From Streptomyces sp. CB01635 (GTDB lineage: Bacteria > Actinomycetota > Actinomycetes > Streptomycetales > Streptomycetaceae), in contig NZ_NNBL01000033.1 of NCBI RefSeq assembly GCF_002803065.1, positions 1 through 64,000 on the forward strand: a stretch of 64,000 bases of DNA, read 5' to 3'. The notes under the pieces are model-generated. The model was not told the origin of the DNA and did not search any database. It saw nothing but the letters and a program-made list of their open reading frames with translations. The translations under genes and the position numbers were made by a program. This document shows positions 50,527-60,113 of the stretch, in pieces (positions within the stretch are counted from its first letter, which is position 1; each line of letters begins with the position of its first letter).

Positions 50527-50592
50527 GGACGTTCAGCCCCCAAGCGGAATCGGGCGGTTGACCGGGCAGAGGTCACCATAGCTGGCGAACTG

Positions 50593-51420
50593 TCAGATGT
50601 CTGTACCTGTTCCGGGCTCGCCCGCGATGATGAGCCGCAGCTCCTCGGAGATCTCCGCGCGCGCGTCCGCAGGCAGCCCCGCGTCCGTCACGAGCGTGTC
50701 CACCTGGTCGAGCGAGGCGAACGAACTCAGGCCCACCGTCCCCCACTTGGTGTGGTCGGCGACCACGACGACCCGGCGCGCGGACTGCACGAGGCGCCGG
50801 TTCGTCTCCGCCTCCGCCAGGTTCGGCGTCGACAGGCCGGCCTCCAGCGATATGCCGTGCACACCGAGGAACAGCACGTCGAAGTGGAGCGCCGCGATGG
50901 CCTGGTCCGCGACCGGCCCCACCAGAGAATCGGAAGGCGTTCGCACGCCGCCCGTGAGAACCACGGTCGCCGCGCCCTGCCGCTGTCCCGACGAGCGCTG
51001 CGCACCGTGGAACACGTCCGCCACCCGCACCGAGTTGGTCACCACGGTCAGGTCCGGCACGTCGAGGAGGTGGTGGGCCAGCGCATACGTCGTGGTGCCG
51101 CCGGACAGTGCGATGGCCGTGCCCGGCGCCGCCAGGGCCGCGGCGGTCCGCGCGATGTCCTCCTTGGCGCTGAGCTCCAGACCCGACTTCGCCTCGAAGC
51201 CCGGCTCGTGCGTGCTTGCTTCCTCCACGGGGACCGCGCCGCCGTGCACCTTCTCCAGGACGCCCTGCCGGGCGAGCGCGTCGAGATCACGGCGGACCGT
51301 CATGTCGGAGACGCCCAGCTTGCGAGTGAGCTCGTTGACCCTGACGCCGCCACGGCGCCTGACCTCGTCGAGGATCAAGGCCCGGCGCTGCTCCGCGAGG
51401 AGGTTCTGATTCTCGCTCAC
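50593..51420 (-). CDS. DeoR/GlpR family transcriptional regulator
   Basis: A 275-residue DeoR-type repressor with HTH (VRVNELTRKLGVSDMTVRRDLDALARQGVLEKVHGGA, about 27-62) and DeoRC sugar-phosphate domain (ALSGGTTTYALAHHL, TNSVRVADVF, VVVADHTKWGTVGLSSFASL). It is more like AgaR/GlpR than the DeoR at 24595. The genes around it have no sugar function, so its targets are not evident; it may act in trans. GTG 51420. Confidence 0.9.
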   Translation of the reverse strand: MSENQNLLAEQRRALILDEVRRRGGVRVNELTRKLGVSDMTVRRDLDALARQGVLEKVHGGAVPVEEASTHEPGFEAKSGLELSAKEDIARTAAALAAPGTAIALSGGTTTYALAHHLLDVPDLTVVTNSVRVADVFHGAQRSSGQRQGAATVVLTGGVRTPSDSLVGPVADQAIAALHFDVLFLGVHGISLEAGLSTPNLAEAETNRRLVQSARRVVVVADHTKWGTVGLSSFASLDQVDTLVTDAGLPADARAEISEELRLIIAGEPGTGTDI

Positions 51421-51635
51421 GTCCTGTCGGATCCCTTCGCCTCGTCACACCCGTCCTGGTCGCCACATCCTCGCACGCGCCACCGACAGTCGGACCACTG
51501 CCCGCTCGCGCGGGCAGTATGGCGCGCGGTGGCACGGATGGGGGAGATTCGGTGACGAGGGATGCGTAGCGCGGGCGTGAGCGGGGATTCTGATTCCGGC
51601 ACCACACGCGCACGTCAATCGGGGGATGCTGAACG

Positions 51636-53975
51636 GTGGAGCGTGACACGGCGGACGAGACCGCCCTCGAACTTCTGGTCCACGGCGTAGGGGGCACCAC
51701 CCCGGACGTGATGCTCAACGACCCGCGCACGGTCCGGGTCTCCGGCGACGACACGGCCGCGGTCTACCGCCGCGCCGACGACGTCGACGCGGAGGAACGC
51801 CCCGACGACTACCGGGGCAAGCCCGTCCCCGAGGCGTACGTCTGGTGCAACCTCACGTCCGGCAACGGCTCGCGCGCCTTATGGCTGCTGCTCCTGCCGT
51901 TCATGGTGGTCAACCTCGCCCACTGGATGCGCCCCAACGCCCACCGCCGCACGCGGACCGTGCGGGCCTACGGACTCCTGGTGCGCCTCGTCGGCCTCAG
52001 CCTCACCGTCCTCCTGGTCGCCGCCGCCTGCGAGGTGGCGCTCGACCTGGTGGCCTGGCAGTGCGCGGGCACGCACGCGTGCGCCGAGGGGCGCTCCTGG
52101 CTCGGCTTCCTGTCGGTCGACGCGCACGGACACGGCGGCTGGTGGAGCCAGCCCGGCCGTCGCCTCGCCCTCGCCGCCCTCGTCCCGGCCGCCGTCACGG
52201 GACTCCTCTGGTATCTCTCCCACCGCACCTGGGGCGCGTACGAGTCCCAGCAGCCGCTGCCCCACCAGCCCGACCCGGAGGAGGAGGCCCCGACCAACGC
52301 GCTCGGCCGTCCGGGGTTCTGGTACGGCCGCCGTCTTGTCGCGCGGCTGCGCGCCGCGCACACCGCCGCGGGCCTGCTCACGGTGGTGGCCGCCGTCGGC
52401 ACCTCGGCCGCCCGCTTCGACCGTGAGAGCGGCGGCCCCGTCCTCCTCGACGTGCTCGGCCGCATCCTCGACGGCGCGCTCGTCGTGGGCACCGCCATCG
52501 TCGTCTGGGTGGTGTGCCGCAGGGGCCGCAGCGAGAACACGGTCGACCGCACCCTCGACCGGACCCTCGTCCGCCTCCTGCCCGCGGCAGCCCTCGCCCT
52601 CCTGGTACTCACGTTCCTGTACGCGGGCTGGTCGCGCCCCGAGTGGCGCTCGCACGGGCGCCTGCCCGGAGACGCGACGTTCGGCGGGATCGTCCTCGTC
52701 CAGGGCGCCGTGATCGTGGCGCTCGCCGTGGTCGCCCGCGCCATCCACCGCCGCGCCCGCGACTCCCGTGCGGCTCTGCGCGGCCTCGGCGGACCCGCGA
52801 CCGCGATGCTCGCCTGCGCCCTGGGCGGTGTGATGTCCGGGGGAGTGGCCCAGCGTGTCGCCGACTGGCTGGACGGCTCCGGCACGCCGGGCGCCGACGG
52901 CACCATCGAAGGACCGCCCGTCCTCCTGTCCTGGCAGGCCTCCGTGATCCCGCCCCTGCTGATCGTCGTCGCCGTGGTGTGCGCCGTGCTCGCCCAGCGC
53001 ACCATGCGGCTCAAGCGCCGCGAGATGGCCACGGTCGCGACCGACTACCCGGGGGAGCCCGAGGACGCCGCCCGCACCAGCCGCATCGCGGGCACGCGCG
53101 CGCGTGCCGCCCTCACCGACGAGGCGCCCATGATCATCGGCGTGGTCTCCACGGTGACCCTCCTCCTCGGCGCGGGAGCCCTCACGGGCGCGTGGGCGAC
53201 CCACCAGGTCCCGGGCCGGGCGGCACAGGGCACATACGACATCGTGGAAGGCGCCGCGCAGACCGCGCAGGCGATGGGCTCCTGGCTCATCGGCCTCGGC
53301 TTCATACTCTTCGTCACCTGGGGAAGGCGCGCCTACCGCGACGCGTCGGCCCGCCGCACGATCGGCATCCTGTGGGACGTCGGCACGTTCTGGCCGCGCG
53401 CCGCACACCCCTTCGCGCCGCCCTGCTACGCGGAGCGCGCCGTGCCCGACCTGACCTGGCGCATGGCCACCTGGATTCGTACCACGGGCGGCCGCCTCGT
53501 CCTGTCGGGGCACTCCCAGGGCAGCGTCCTCGCTGCCGCGGCCGCCTGGCAGCTGCATCCCACGGTCCGCCGACGCGTCGCCCTGCTCACCTACGGCTCG
53601 CCTCTGGAGCGCCTCTACGGGCGCTGGTTCCCGGCCCACTTCGGCCCCGCCGCGCTCGGCGCCCTGCACCGCCAGGTCGACTGCTGGCGCAATCTGCACC
53701 GCACCACCGACCCGATCGGCGGCCCCGTCCGGCTGCCCGGCGAGGACGGCCCCCAGGTCGATCACCCGGCACTGAAGGATCCGCTCGCCTACGGCCGGAC
53801 CGAGCAACACCCGCTGCCCGCACCGATCCTGGGCCACTCCGACTACCAGGCCGACCCCGTCTTCGCCGAGGAACGGGCCCGCCTCCTCGCCAGGCTGCGC
53901 CCGGAGGTCCCGGGGCCACGCCCGGACGGCGAGCCCGCCGCGCCTCAGGGCAGCGCGGGCAGGTCGTCCTCGTAG
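51636..53975 (+). CDS. Polytopic membrane protein with C-terminal GHSQG serine-hydrolase domain
   Basis: A 779-residue protein. An N-terminal ELLVHGVGGTTPDVML segment looks like the first strand and oxyanion region of an alpha/beta-hydrolase (LVHGVGG). About eight membrane helices fill residues 80-565 with large Arg-rich loops. Then comes TTGGRLVLSGHSQGSVLAAAAAWQL with the nucleophile elbow G-H-S-Q-G, a YGSPLERLYGRWFP segment and an HSDYQADP region that could hold the acid/His. The split hydrolase interrupted by a membrane module is unusual; lipid or cell-envelope esterase activity is a guess. GTG 51636. Its 3' end overlaps the convergent AAA gene by 31 bases. Confidence 0.82.
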   Translation: MERDTADETALELLVHGVGGTTPDVMLNDPRTVRVSGDDTAAVYRRADDVDAEERPDDYRGKPVPEAYVWCNLTSGNGSRALWLLLLPFMVVNLAHWMRPNAHRRTRTVRAYGLLVRLVGLSLTVLLVAAACEVALDLVAWQCAGTHACAEGRSWLGFLSVDAHGHGGWWSQPGRRLALAALVPAAVTGLLWYLSHRTWGAYESQQPLPHQPDPEEEAPTNALGRPGFWYGRRLVARLRAAHTAAGLLTVVAAVGTSAARFDRESGGPVLLDVLGRILDGALVVGTAIVVWVVCRRGRSENTVDRTLDRTLVRLLPAAALALLVLTFLYAGWSRPEWRSHGRLPGDATFGGIVLVQGAVIVALAVVARAIHRRARDSRAALRGLGGPATAMLACALGGVMSGGVAQRVADWLDGSGTPGADGTIEGPPVLLSWQASVIPPLLIVVAVVCAVLAQRTMRLKRREMATVATDYPGEPEDAARTSRIAGTRARAALTDEAPMIIGVVSTVTLLLGAGALTGAWATHQVPGRAAQGTYDIVEGAAQTAQAMGSWLIGLGFILFVTWGRRAYRDASARRTIGILWDVGTFWPRAAHPFAPPCYAERAVPDLTWRMATWIRTTGGRLVLSGHSQGSVLAAAAAWQLHPTVRRRVALLTYGSPLERLYGRWFPAHFGPAALGALHRQVDCWRNLHRTTDPIGGPVRLPGEDGPQVDHPALKDPLAYGRTEQHPLPAPILGHSDYQADPVFAEERARLLARLRPEVPGPRPDGEPAAPQGSAGRSSS

Positions 53976-56350
53976 AGCAGGGTCAGGTCGTCCGTGCTCG
54001 GCTCGGCGAGCTGGGCGACCCGGCCCGCGTGGCGCTCGACCATCGACTCGAAGGTCTGCCGCGCCGTGCGGCCGTTGCCGAAGGCGGGCCCCTTCGGGAG
54101 CGCCGTGAAGTGCTTGAGGAGGGCTTCGGACGCGCCCTCGCCGAGCCGGTACTCGTGCTCGTCGGCCTGCTGCTCCACGATCCGCAGCAGCTCTTCGGGC
54201 AGGTAGTCGGAGAACGTGATGGTCCGTGAGAAACGGGACGCCACACCGGGGTTGACGGAGAGGAAGCGCTCCATCTCGGAGGTGTAGCCCGCGACGATCA
54301 CCACGACGGAGTCGCGCTGGTCCTCCATCAGCTTCACCAGCGTGTCGATCGCCTCACGCCCGAAGTCGCGGCCGGAGTCCTCGGGGGACAGGGCGTACGC
54401 CTCGTCGATGAACAGCACGCCGCCGGTGGCTCGTTGAAAGGCCTCCTGTGTGCGGATGGCCGTCGAACCGATGTGCTCGCCGACCAGGTCGACCCGGGAC
54501 ACCTCGACGAGATGGCCCTTCTCCAGGACACCGAGCGAGGCGAGGATCTCCCCGTACAGGCGCGCCACGGTGGTCTTGCCGGTGCCGGGGGAGCCCGTGA
54601 ACACCAAGTGCCGTCTGACGGAAGCCGCCTTGAGGCCCGCCAGCTGCCGGCGCCGGCCCACCTCGATCATGTCCGTCAGGGCGCGCACCTCGCGCTTGAC
54701 GCTCTCCAGGCCCACCAGGGTGTCGAGTTCACCGAGGACGTCGGTCGACGTACGCGTCGTGGCCGACGCCTCTGTCTCGGGTGCCACGGCACGCTGGTCG
54801 GGCAGCGCGCTGAGCAGGCCCACGGTCTGCGTGGCCTTCTGGACGCCGGGCGCCTGAGCGGCCTGACCCGCGGAGCGCACCCCGCCGCTCTCGTCGCTGG
54901 TGCAGTCCTCGACGACGGGACCGTCCTCGGAGAATTCGTAACCGCCGCGCGAACACCGTTCCGTACGGCACTTCTTGAGCGTCGTGCGGCAGCCGTCGAT
55001 GATGTGGAAGCCGTAGCCCTCGCTCCCGGTGACGCGGCAGCCGTGGAAGCTGCCCCGGCCTTCGGCCGACACATAGAAGCCGGCCTCGGCGGGGGAACTG
55101 ACCGTGCAGCGCTCGATCGTCGGGTCGGCGCCCTTGGTGACGATCACGCCCGTCTGGACGGCGTCCACAGTGCAGTTGGCCAGGGTGCCGCCACTCCCGT
55201 GATCACGGAACCAGGCACCCGTCGCGGCCTCCCTGATCCGGCAGTCGTCCAGCTGGGCCGTGGCGCCGTCGCTCACCGACACGGCCGTGTTGCGGACTTG
55301 GGAGAGATCGCTGTCGACGACGTCCACGCGGGAGCCGCGGTCCAGCACGAACAGGGCGTCGGGCACGTCGTGCACCCGGCACGCGTCGAGCACGGCGGTC
55401 GCGCCGTCGCTCACCCACACCGCCGGATAGTCGCCCGTACTGTCCTGGATCTCGCACTGGTTGGCGTCCACGCGCGTGCCCGGGTCCCACACGGACAGAC
55501 CGTTGCGCCCGAACCGGCGCACCGTCGAGCGGGTGAGCGTCAGAACCGACCGGGAGCGCAGGTCGATCGCGTTCTCCGGGATCTCGTGGATACGGCAGTC
55601 GGAGAGGGTGAGCACCGCGTCCGTGTCGAGCGTGACACCGTCCGCCGTGGTGCGGTGCACATCGCAGTCCGTGAGGTGCGCCGTGGCGCGCCCGGTGATC
55701 TGCACGCCGGTGCCCTTGACCTCGTACACCTCGCAGCCGACGGCCTCCAGGCCGCTGTGCTCGCCGGTGACGGACAGTCCGGAACCCGACGCGTGATGCA
55801 CCCGGCAGCGCTCCAGGCGGGGGTGCGCGCCGCCGCGTACGGCGACTCCGGCCTGGCCCGCCGAGACGACTTCGCATTCCTCGAAGACACCGCCCCCGCC
55901 GTCGAGCACGGCGATGCCGATGCCTCCGGGGTTGTCGACGGTGCAGCGCCGCACGGTGGGCCGCGCGCCGCCCCGCACCTCTATGCCGGCCGCCGAGCGC
56001 GTGACGATCCGCAGATCGCAGAGCTCCGGAGCGCCTTCCTCCACCAGGAGTGCCGGGGCCGCCGAGTCCTGCCCCTCGACATGCAGATCGATGACGGTCG
56101 CGGACGCGCGCACCGTGAGCGGCACCCCGTCGACCGGGGCGATCCGCACGGACCCGGGCGAGCCCTCCGGACCACGCAGCGTCACCGCGCGCTCCACGAC
56201 GAGGTTCTCTCTGTAGGTGCCCGACGCCACGGTCAGCACGTCGCCGTCACCCGCGGCTTCCAGAGCCGCGGCGAGCGATCCGTACTCCCCAGTGCGGCGC
56301 CGCCACCGCGACGTGCCGGTGTGCGTCACCTGGACCGTGCCCTGTGCCAT
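53945..56350 (-). CDS. Right-handed beta-helix protein fused to a CbxX/EccA-type AAA+ ATPase
   Basis: An 801-residue fusion. Residues about 20-510 are a pectate-lyase-like right-handed beta-helix of about 20 coils with regularly spaced Cys/Asp turns (CDV, CRV, CEV motifs). After an Ala/Thr-rich linker, residues about 540-801 are an AAA+ domain of the CbxX/CfqX/EccA kind: Walker A GSPGTGKTT (586-594), Walker B VLFIDEAYAL (from 645), arginine finger region SRFSRTITFSDYLP. EccA-type ATPases serve type VII secretion; the beta-helix may be a docking or sensing scaffold. No signal peptide is visible, so it is cytoplasmic. The neighbours include membrane proteins but no ESX genes. Confidence 0.9.
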   Translation of the reverse strand: MAQGTVQVTHTGTSRWRRRTGEYGSLAAALEAAGDGDVLTVASGTYRENLVVERAVTLRGPEGSPGSVRIAPVDGVPLTVRASATVIDLHVEGQDSAAPALLVEEGAPELCDLRIVTRSAAGIEVRGGARPTVRRCTVDNPGGIGIAVLDGGGGVFEECEVVSAGQAGVAVRGGAHPRLERCRVHHASGSGLSVTGEHSGLEAVGCEVYEVKGTGVQITGRATAHLTDCDVHRTTADGVTLDTDAVLTLSDCRIHEIPENAIDLRSRSVLTLTRSTVRRFGRNGLSVWDPGTRVDANQCEIQDSTGDYPAVWVSDGATAVLDACRVHDVPDALFVLDRGSRVDVVDSDLSQVRNTAVSVSDGATAQLDDCRIREAATGAWFRDHGSGGTLANCTVDAVQTGVIVTKGADPTIERCTVSSPAEAGFYVSAEGRGSFHGCRVTGSEGYGFHIIDGCRTTLKKCRTERCSRGGYEFSEDGPVVEDCTSDESGGVRSAGQAAQAPGVQKATQTVGLLSALPDQRAVAPETEASATTRTSTDVLGELDTLVGLESVKREVRALTDMIEVGRRRQLAGLKAASVRRHLVFTGSPGTGKTTVARLYGEILASLGVLEKGHLVEVSRVDLVGEHIGSTAIRTQEAFQRATGGVLFIDEAYALSPEDSGRDFGREAIDTLVKLMEDQRDSVVVIVAGYTSEMERFLSVNPGVASRFSRTITFSDYLPEELLRIVEQQADEHEYRLGEGASEALLKHFTALPKGPAFGNGRTARQTFESMVERHAGRVAQLAEPSTDDLTLLYEDDLPALP

Positions 56351-56465
56351 GGCTTTGTCGTGCCCCCACCTCGTCGTACGCGGGTCCTCGCTGCGTTCCC
56401 CGCGGCGAAGGTGGGTCCACCGTAGCGTGCGCGAAGGACGGGAGTTGACCGGAGCGGAAGGCCGC

Positions 56466-57071
56466 TCAGCTGCCGGTCCCTGTCCTGCCCCAGTCCGGGC
56501 CCGCCTTGTCCCAGGCGCGGTCCCAACGGTCGTACCGGCGGCGCACCATGCGCCACACGACCAGGCGCCGGGCGCCCTCGACGAGCCCCGCCACGGCCGC
56601 CGCGGTCCCGAATCCGGCCAGCGCGGCGTGTGTTGTCGCCGTCGCGTTGTCCAGCGGGCGGCCGGCGACCTGACCCGTGGCATCGACCCACAGCGTGAAC
56701 CGGTCGCCCGGATGCGGGGTCTTGAGGCTCGACAGGACGCGGCCCGTGTGCTTGACGCCGTCGGGTCCCTTCCAGTCGGCGACGACCCTGCTGTGAGCGT
56801 CTCTCGCCGTGGACGTCTCGGGGTCGGGGTCCAGCGGCGGCTGGGGCAGCTTCCGTACGACCGTCGCCGGAACCTCCCGGCGGTCCTTGCGCTGTTCCTG
56901 CACGGACTGCATCAGGGCGCCCCGCGCCAGGGTCCCCGTCGCGACGCCGATGAGCGGTGCGACAACGAGGATCAGCATCAGCGCCACCAGCGCGACCCAG
57001 GCCTCGGCGAGGTCGGTCGCGCGGCGCAGCGGATTGTGCCGCCAGCGCCAGAGTCCGGCGATTGCCCGCAC
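56466..57071 (-). CDS. Rv1733c family membrane protein
   Basis: A 201-residue protein with two membrane helices (about 25-48 and 148-168) flanking an external domain (VVADWKGPDGVKHTGRVLSSLKTPHPGDRFTLWVD). The layout and the RHNPLRRATDLAEAWVA start match the Rv1733c family, which in mycobacteria is a dormancy-associated membrane antigen; the Streptomyces members are uncharacterised. GTG 57071 is preferred because GGAAGGGGG lies upstream at the right spacing. It is on the same strand as the beta-helix/AAA gene but 115 bases upstream. Confidence 0.82.
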   Translation of the reverse strand: MRAIAGLWRWRHNPLRRATDLAEAWVALVALMLILVVAPLIGVATGTLARGALMQSVQEQRKDRREVPATVVRKLPQPPLDPDPETSTARDAHSRVVADWKGPDGVKHTGRVLSSLKTPHPGDRFTLWVDATGQVAGRPLDNATATTHAALAGFGTAAAVAGLVEGARRLVVWRMVRRRYDRWDRAWDKAGPDWGRTGTGS

Positions 57072-57241
57072 AGCCAGCACCCCCTTCCGCCTCCGTCTTA
57101 ACCGTGAACGGCACGGCTCACGCACAGTGGGGCGAAGAGAGAGCGAAATCACCCCACTCGACGAAGCTCTCCGCCTGTCCCGTCTTTCCATTGTGCTCCA
57201 ACGACCGTGTTCCGGCGCGGGGTTCCCCACGCGGCCACGCG

Positions 57242-58066
57242 TCAGCCCAGGATCGTGATCGCGTCACCGATCCGGACCGTCCCGGTCGTCTCCGGGACCA
57301 GGTTCGTCCCGAAACACAGCTGGTCACCGAAGCGGCGGTGGCGTGCGAGCGTCCGCAGCGGCTCCTTGCCACGCTCCGAAGTTGACTGGTTCGTGGTGGT
57401 CACCACGCAGCGGCCGCTCTTCTTGGTGATACGGAACGTGACGTCGCCGATCGAAATGCGTGACCAGTCGTCCTCTGCCCAGGGCGCGGTGCCGTCCACC
57501 ACGACGTTCGGCCGGAAGCGGTTCATGGGCAGCGGGCCCTCGTCCGCGTGATCACCCTGCGCGATGAGGGAGTTGAGGGCATCCAAGGAGGACAGGGTGG
57601 TGAGCAGCAGCGGATACCCGTCGGCGAAGCTGACCGTCTCGCCGGGCTTCGCGTACTCGGGGTCGATGGGACGCCGCGTCGCCGGGTCGTCGAGGTGGAC
57701 GAGCCGCACGTCGGCCTCAAGATGCGCGCTCCACCAGGTGTGCGCCGCGTCGTCGGCCGGAACGGCCTCGACCTTGTCCCCGAAGATGTTCACCGTGGTC
57801 CTCCCGGCGGGCCGGGGCACCGGCACGGTCAGGGGAGCGCGGCCGGGTGCCGACATGCGCAGACCGTCGCCGTCCGGGGTCTCGGCCGAAGTGAGCGCGA
57901 GACGCGGGTGCTGGCGCTGGGTGACGACCTTGCCCGAGGCGTCGATGAGCACCCACCGGCGGTCTCCTGCAAGACCCCACAGTTCCACGGCCGCCTCGCG
58001 CGGCGCGCGCCCCCGAACCGACTTCAGTGGGTGTATGTGAATCGAGTGAAGCGAGGCATTCGGCAT
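57242..58066 (-). CDS. MOSC domain-containing protein (mARC/YcbX-like)
   Basis: A 274-residue protein with an N-terminal MOSC_N beta-barrel (SIHIHPLKSVRGRAPREAAVELWGLAGDRRWVLID) and a MOSC domain ending in the molybdenum-liganding Cys region (RITKKSGRCVVTTTNQSTSERGKEPLRTL). Homologues bind molybdenum cofactor and reduce N-hydroxylated compounds with partner reductases. No ferredoxin domain is fused, so an external electron donor is needed. ATG 58066. Confidence 0.9.
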   Translation of the reverse strand: MPNASLHSIHIHPLKSVRGRAPREAAVELWGLAGDRRWVLIDASGKVVTQRQHPRLALTSAETPDGDGLRMSAPGRAPLTVPVPRPAGRTTVNIFGDKVEAVPADDAAHTWWSAHLEADVRLVHLDDPATRRPIDPEYAKPGETVSFADGYPLLLTTLSSLDALNSLIAQGDHADEGPLPMNRFRPNVVVDGTAPWAEDDWSRISIGDVTFRITKKSGRCVVTTTNQSTSERGKEPLRTLARHRRFGDQLCFGTNLVPETTGTVRIGDAITILG

Positions 58067-58111
58067 GGGGCCATCCTGCCAGCCGGCACGGACAGCCCCA
58101 TGTCCGGAAGA

Positions 58112-58552
58112 TCAATAACCGCGGTACTGCTGACGGTTGTACGGATCCTCGTAGGGCGCGGCAGGGCGGGGCGCCGCGGGGCGCATGGCCTCGTAGCCGG
58201 TGCCGGGCGCCGGGCGCTGCTGCTGCTGTTGTTGCGGCTGCTGCATGCCCGCGTAGCCGCGGGGCCCGGAAGCCTGCTGCGGGATGTACGGCGCCGGCGC
58301 GTGCTGGAGCGGCGCCTGCTGCGGGGTCGCGTAACCGTACTGGGGCATGGGAGCGGAGGGCGCGGCCGGCAGCGCGGGAAGCGCGGACGGGAGCGCGGGC
58401 AGATGACTGCCGGTGTCGTACATGGCAGGAACCCGGATCGGGGCGATCTGGGGTGTGCCCCGCTCTGCGACGAGGGAGTCGTAGATCGGAGTGTCCGGGA
58501 AGGACGGCGCGGAGTAGTAACCGCCGCCATAGGTGGAGCGGGGGGAGGTCAT
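58112..58552 (-). CDS. DUF6643-type Pro/Gln-rich protein
   Basis: A 146-residue low-complexity protein starting MTSPRSTYGGGYYSAPSFPDTPIYDSLVAERGTPQIAPIRVPA, the conserved Streptomyces DUF6643 start, followed by an Ala/Pro/Gln-rich region with a run of six glutamines and a Tyr/Arg end. It is probably disordered, and no function is known. ATG 58552 follows GGGGGGAGG-like sequence on the other side and lies 45 bases from the MOSC start downstream of it. Confidence 0.75.
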   Translation of the reverse strand: MTSPRSTYGGGYYSAPSFPDTPIYDSLVAERGTPQIAPIRVPAMYDTGSHLPALPSALPALPAAPSAPMPQYGYATPQQAPLQHAPAPYIPQQASGPRGYAGMQQPQQQQQQRPAPGTGYEAMRPAAPRPAAPYEDPYNRQQYRGY

Positions 58553-58553
58553 G

Positions 58554-58811
58554 GCACATAAGTTAAGCCCACGATGTGCTGGTTGGGGAGACCGATAAGA
58601 GGGTTGTTTTGCGTGTCGGCAGTGACTCGAGATCCCCAATGCGAGCGAACTTGGCAAAATCGGTCGTCGTTCGGCGTTCGGATCGTGTAAAGGCGAGTTC
58701 CGATGGGTTACCGGCGGTTGGCCAGTGATCATCGAACGCCTGCCCCTGTGCCGCTTTCGGTCGCGGGGAATAGGTTGACCAGGAAGCCGGAGATCTCTGT
58801 TGGGGGCGGAC
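58554..58811. other. AT-richer divergent spacer upstream of terD
   Basis: This 258-base stretch is visibly less GC-rich than its surroundings (for example AACTTGGCAAAATCGG around 58650) and holds no gene. GGAATAGG near 58768 followed by TTGACC may be part of the terD promoter; the exact elements are unclear. Confidence 0.4.
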
Positions 58812-60101
58812 ATGCCAATGTCTAAAGGTTCGAATGTCGTCGTGGCGGCGCCGGCCGTGCGGATCGAATTGGGGTGGCGTTCAGGTGCGGGGGTGCCCGA
58901 CGCGGACGCCTCCGCGCTGTTGCTCGTCTCCGGAAAGGTCCGTTCGGACGCGGACTTCGTCTTCTACAACCAGCCGGCGCACGCCTCGGGGGCGGTACGT
59001 CACGAGGGCAAGCGGAGCGCGGACGGCCAGGTGACCGACACGATCTCGGTCGACCTCGCGCGCGTGGAGCCGGCGATCGAGAACGTGGTGCTCGCCGCGT
59101 CGTCGGACGGCGGCTCGTTCGGCCAGGTCCCCGGGCTGTACATCAGAGTGCTCGATGCGGCGAACGGCGCCGAGATCGCGCGCTACGACAGTGCCGACGC
59201 GAGCGTGGAGACCGCCTTCGTCCTCGGCGAGCTCTACCGGCGCCAGGGCGCCTGGAAGTTCCGCGCCGTCGGCCAGGGATACGGCAGCGGTCTGGCGGGC
59301 CTGGCCACCGACTACGGGATCACGGTCGACGAACCCCAGGCACCCGCGCAGACACCCGCACCCGCGCAGACACCCGCGGTCACGCCCGCCCCCGCACCGC
59401 CCGTCGCGGCCCCTGTCACCGCGCCTCCGCCTCCGCCCCCGACCGCACCCCCGCAGCAGCCCGTCCGCCTCACCAAGGTGACGCTCACCAAGGCGGCGCC
59501 GTCCGTCTCCCTCGCCAAGCAGGGCGGCACGTCGGGCTCGATGCGCGTGAACCTCAACTGGGAGGTGCGCAAGCAGTTCAAGGGGTGGGGCAGCAAGCTG
59601 GGCCGCGCCGTCGCGCAGCACGCGGACCTCGACCTGGACCTGTGCGCCCTCTACGAACTCACCGACGGCCGCAAGGGCGTCGTCCAGGCCCTGGGCAACG
59701 CGTTCGGCGCCCTGAACCGGCCGCCGTACATCCACCTCGACGGCGACGACCGCACCGGCGCCGTCTCCAGCGGCGAGAACCTGACGATCAACCTCGACCA
59801 CATGAAGGACCTGCGGCGCGTCCTCATCTTCGTCACGATCTACGAAGGCGCCCGCAGTTTCGCGGACCTGCACGCGACCGTCACGCTCCAGCCCCAGTTC
59901 GGCGCGGCCGTCGACTTCTCCCTGGACGAGTGCACCGTGCCGTCGACGGTGTGCGCCCTCGCGCTCATCACGAACACGGGCAGCGACCTCACCGTGCAGC
60001 GCGAGGCCCGTTACCTCGTGCCCGAGCGCGGCGTGAGCCCGCAGCGCACCGTCGACTACGCGTACGGATGGGGCATGAACTGGACGCCGGGCAGAAAGTA
60101 G
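58812..60101 (+). CDS. TerD-family tellurium-resistance/stress protein
   Basis: A 429-residue TerD protein with two domains: an N-terminal TerD (about 10-180: IELGWRSG... [19 protein letters not shown] and calcium-binding acidic loops), a Pro/Ala/Thr-rich linker with PAQTPAP repeats (about 180-230), and a second TerD-related region ([11 protein letters not shown]... [16 protein letters not shown]... [10 protein letters not shown]). TerD proteins bind calcium and support membrane stress, phage or tellurite tolerance. ATG 58812 follows GGGGGCGG; ATG 58818 is possible. No other ter genes are adjacent. Confidence 0.9.
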   Translation: MPMSKGSNVVVAAPAVRIELGWRSGAGVPDADASALLLVSGKVRSDADFVFYNQPAHASGAVRHEGKRSADGQVTDTISVDLARVEPAIENVVLAASSDGGSFGQVPGLYIRVLDAANGAEIARYDSADASVETAFVLGELYRRQGAWKFRAVGQGYGSGLAGLATDYGITVDEPQAPAQTPAPAQTPAVTPAPAPPVAAPVTAPPPPPPTAPPQQPVRLTKVTLTKAAPSVSLAKQGGTSGSMRVNLNWEVRKQFKGWGSKLGRAVAQHADLDLDLCALYELTDGRKGVVQALGNAFGALNRPPYIHLDGDDRTGAVSSGENLTINLDHMKDLRRVLIFVTIYEGARSFADLHATVTLQPQFGAAVDFSLDECTVPSTVCALALITNTGSDLTVQREARYLVPERGVSPQRTVDYAYGWGMNWTPGRK

Positions 60102-60113
60102 CGCCCCGGTCGG

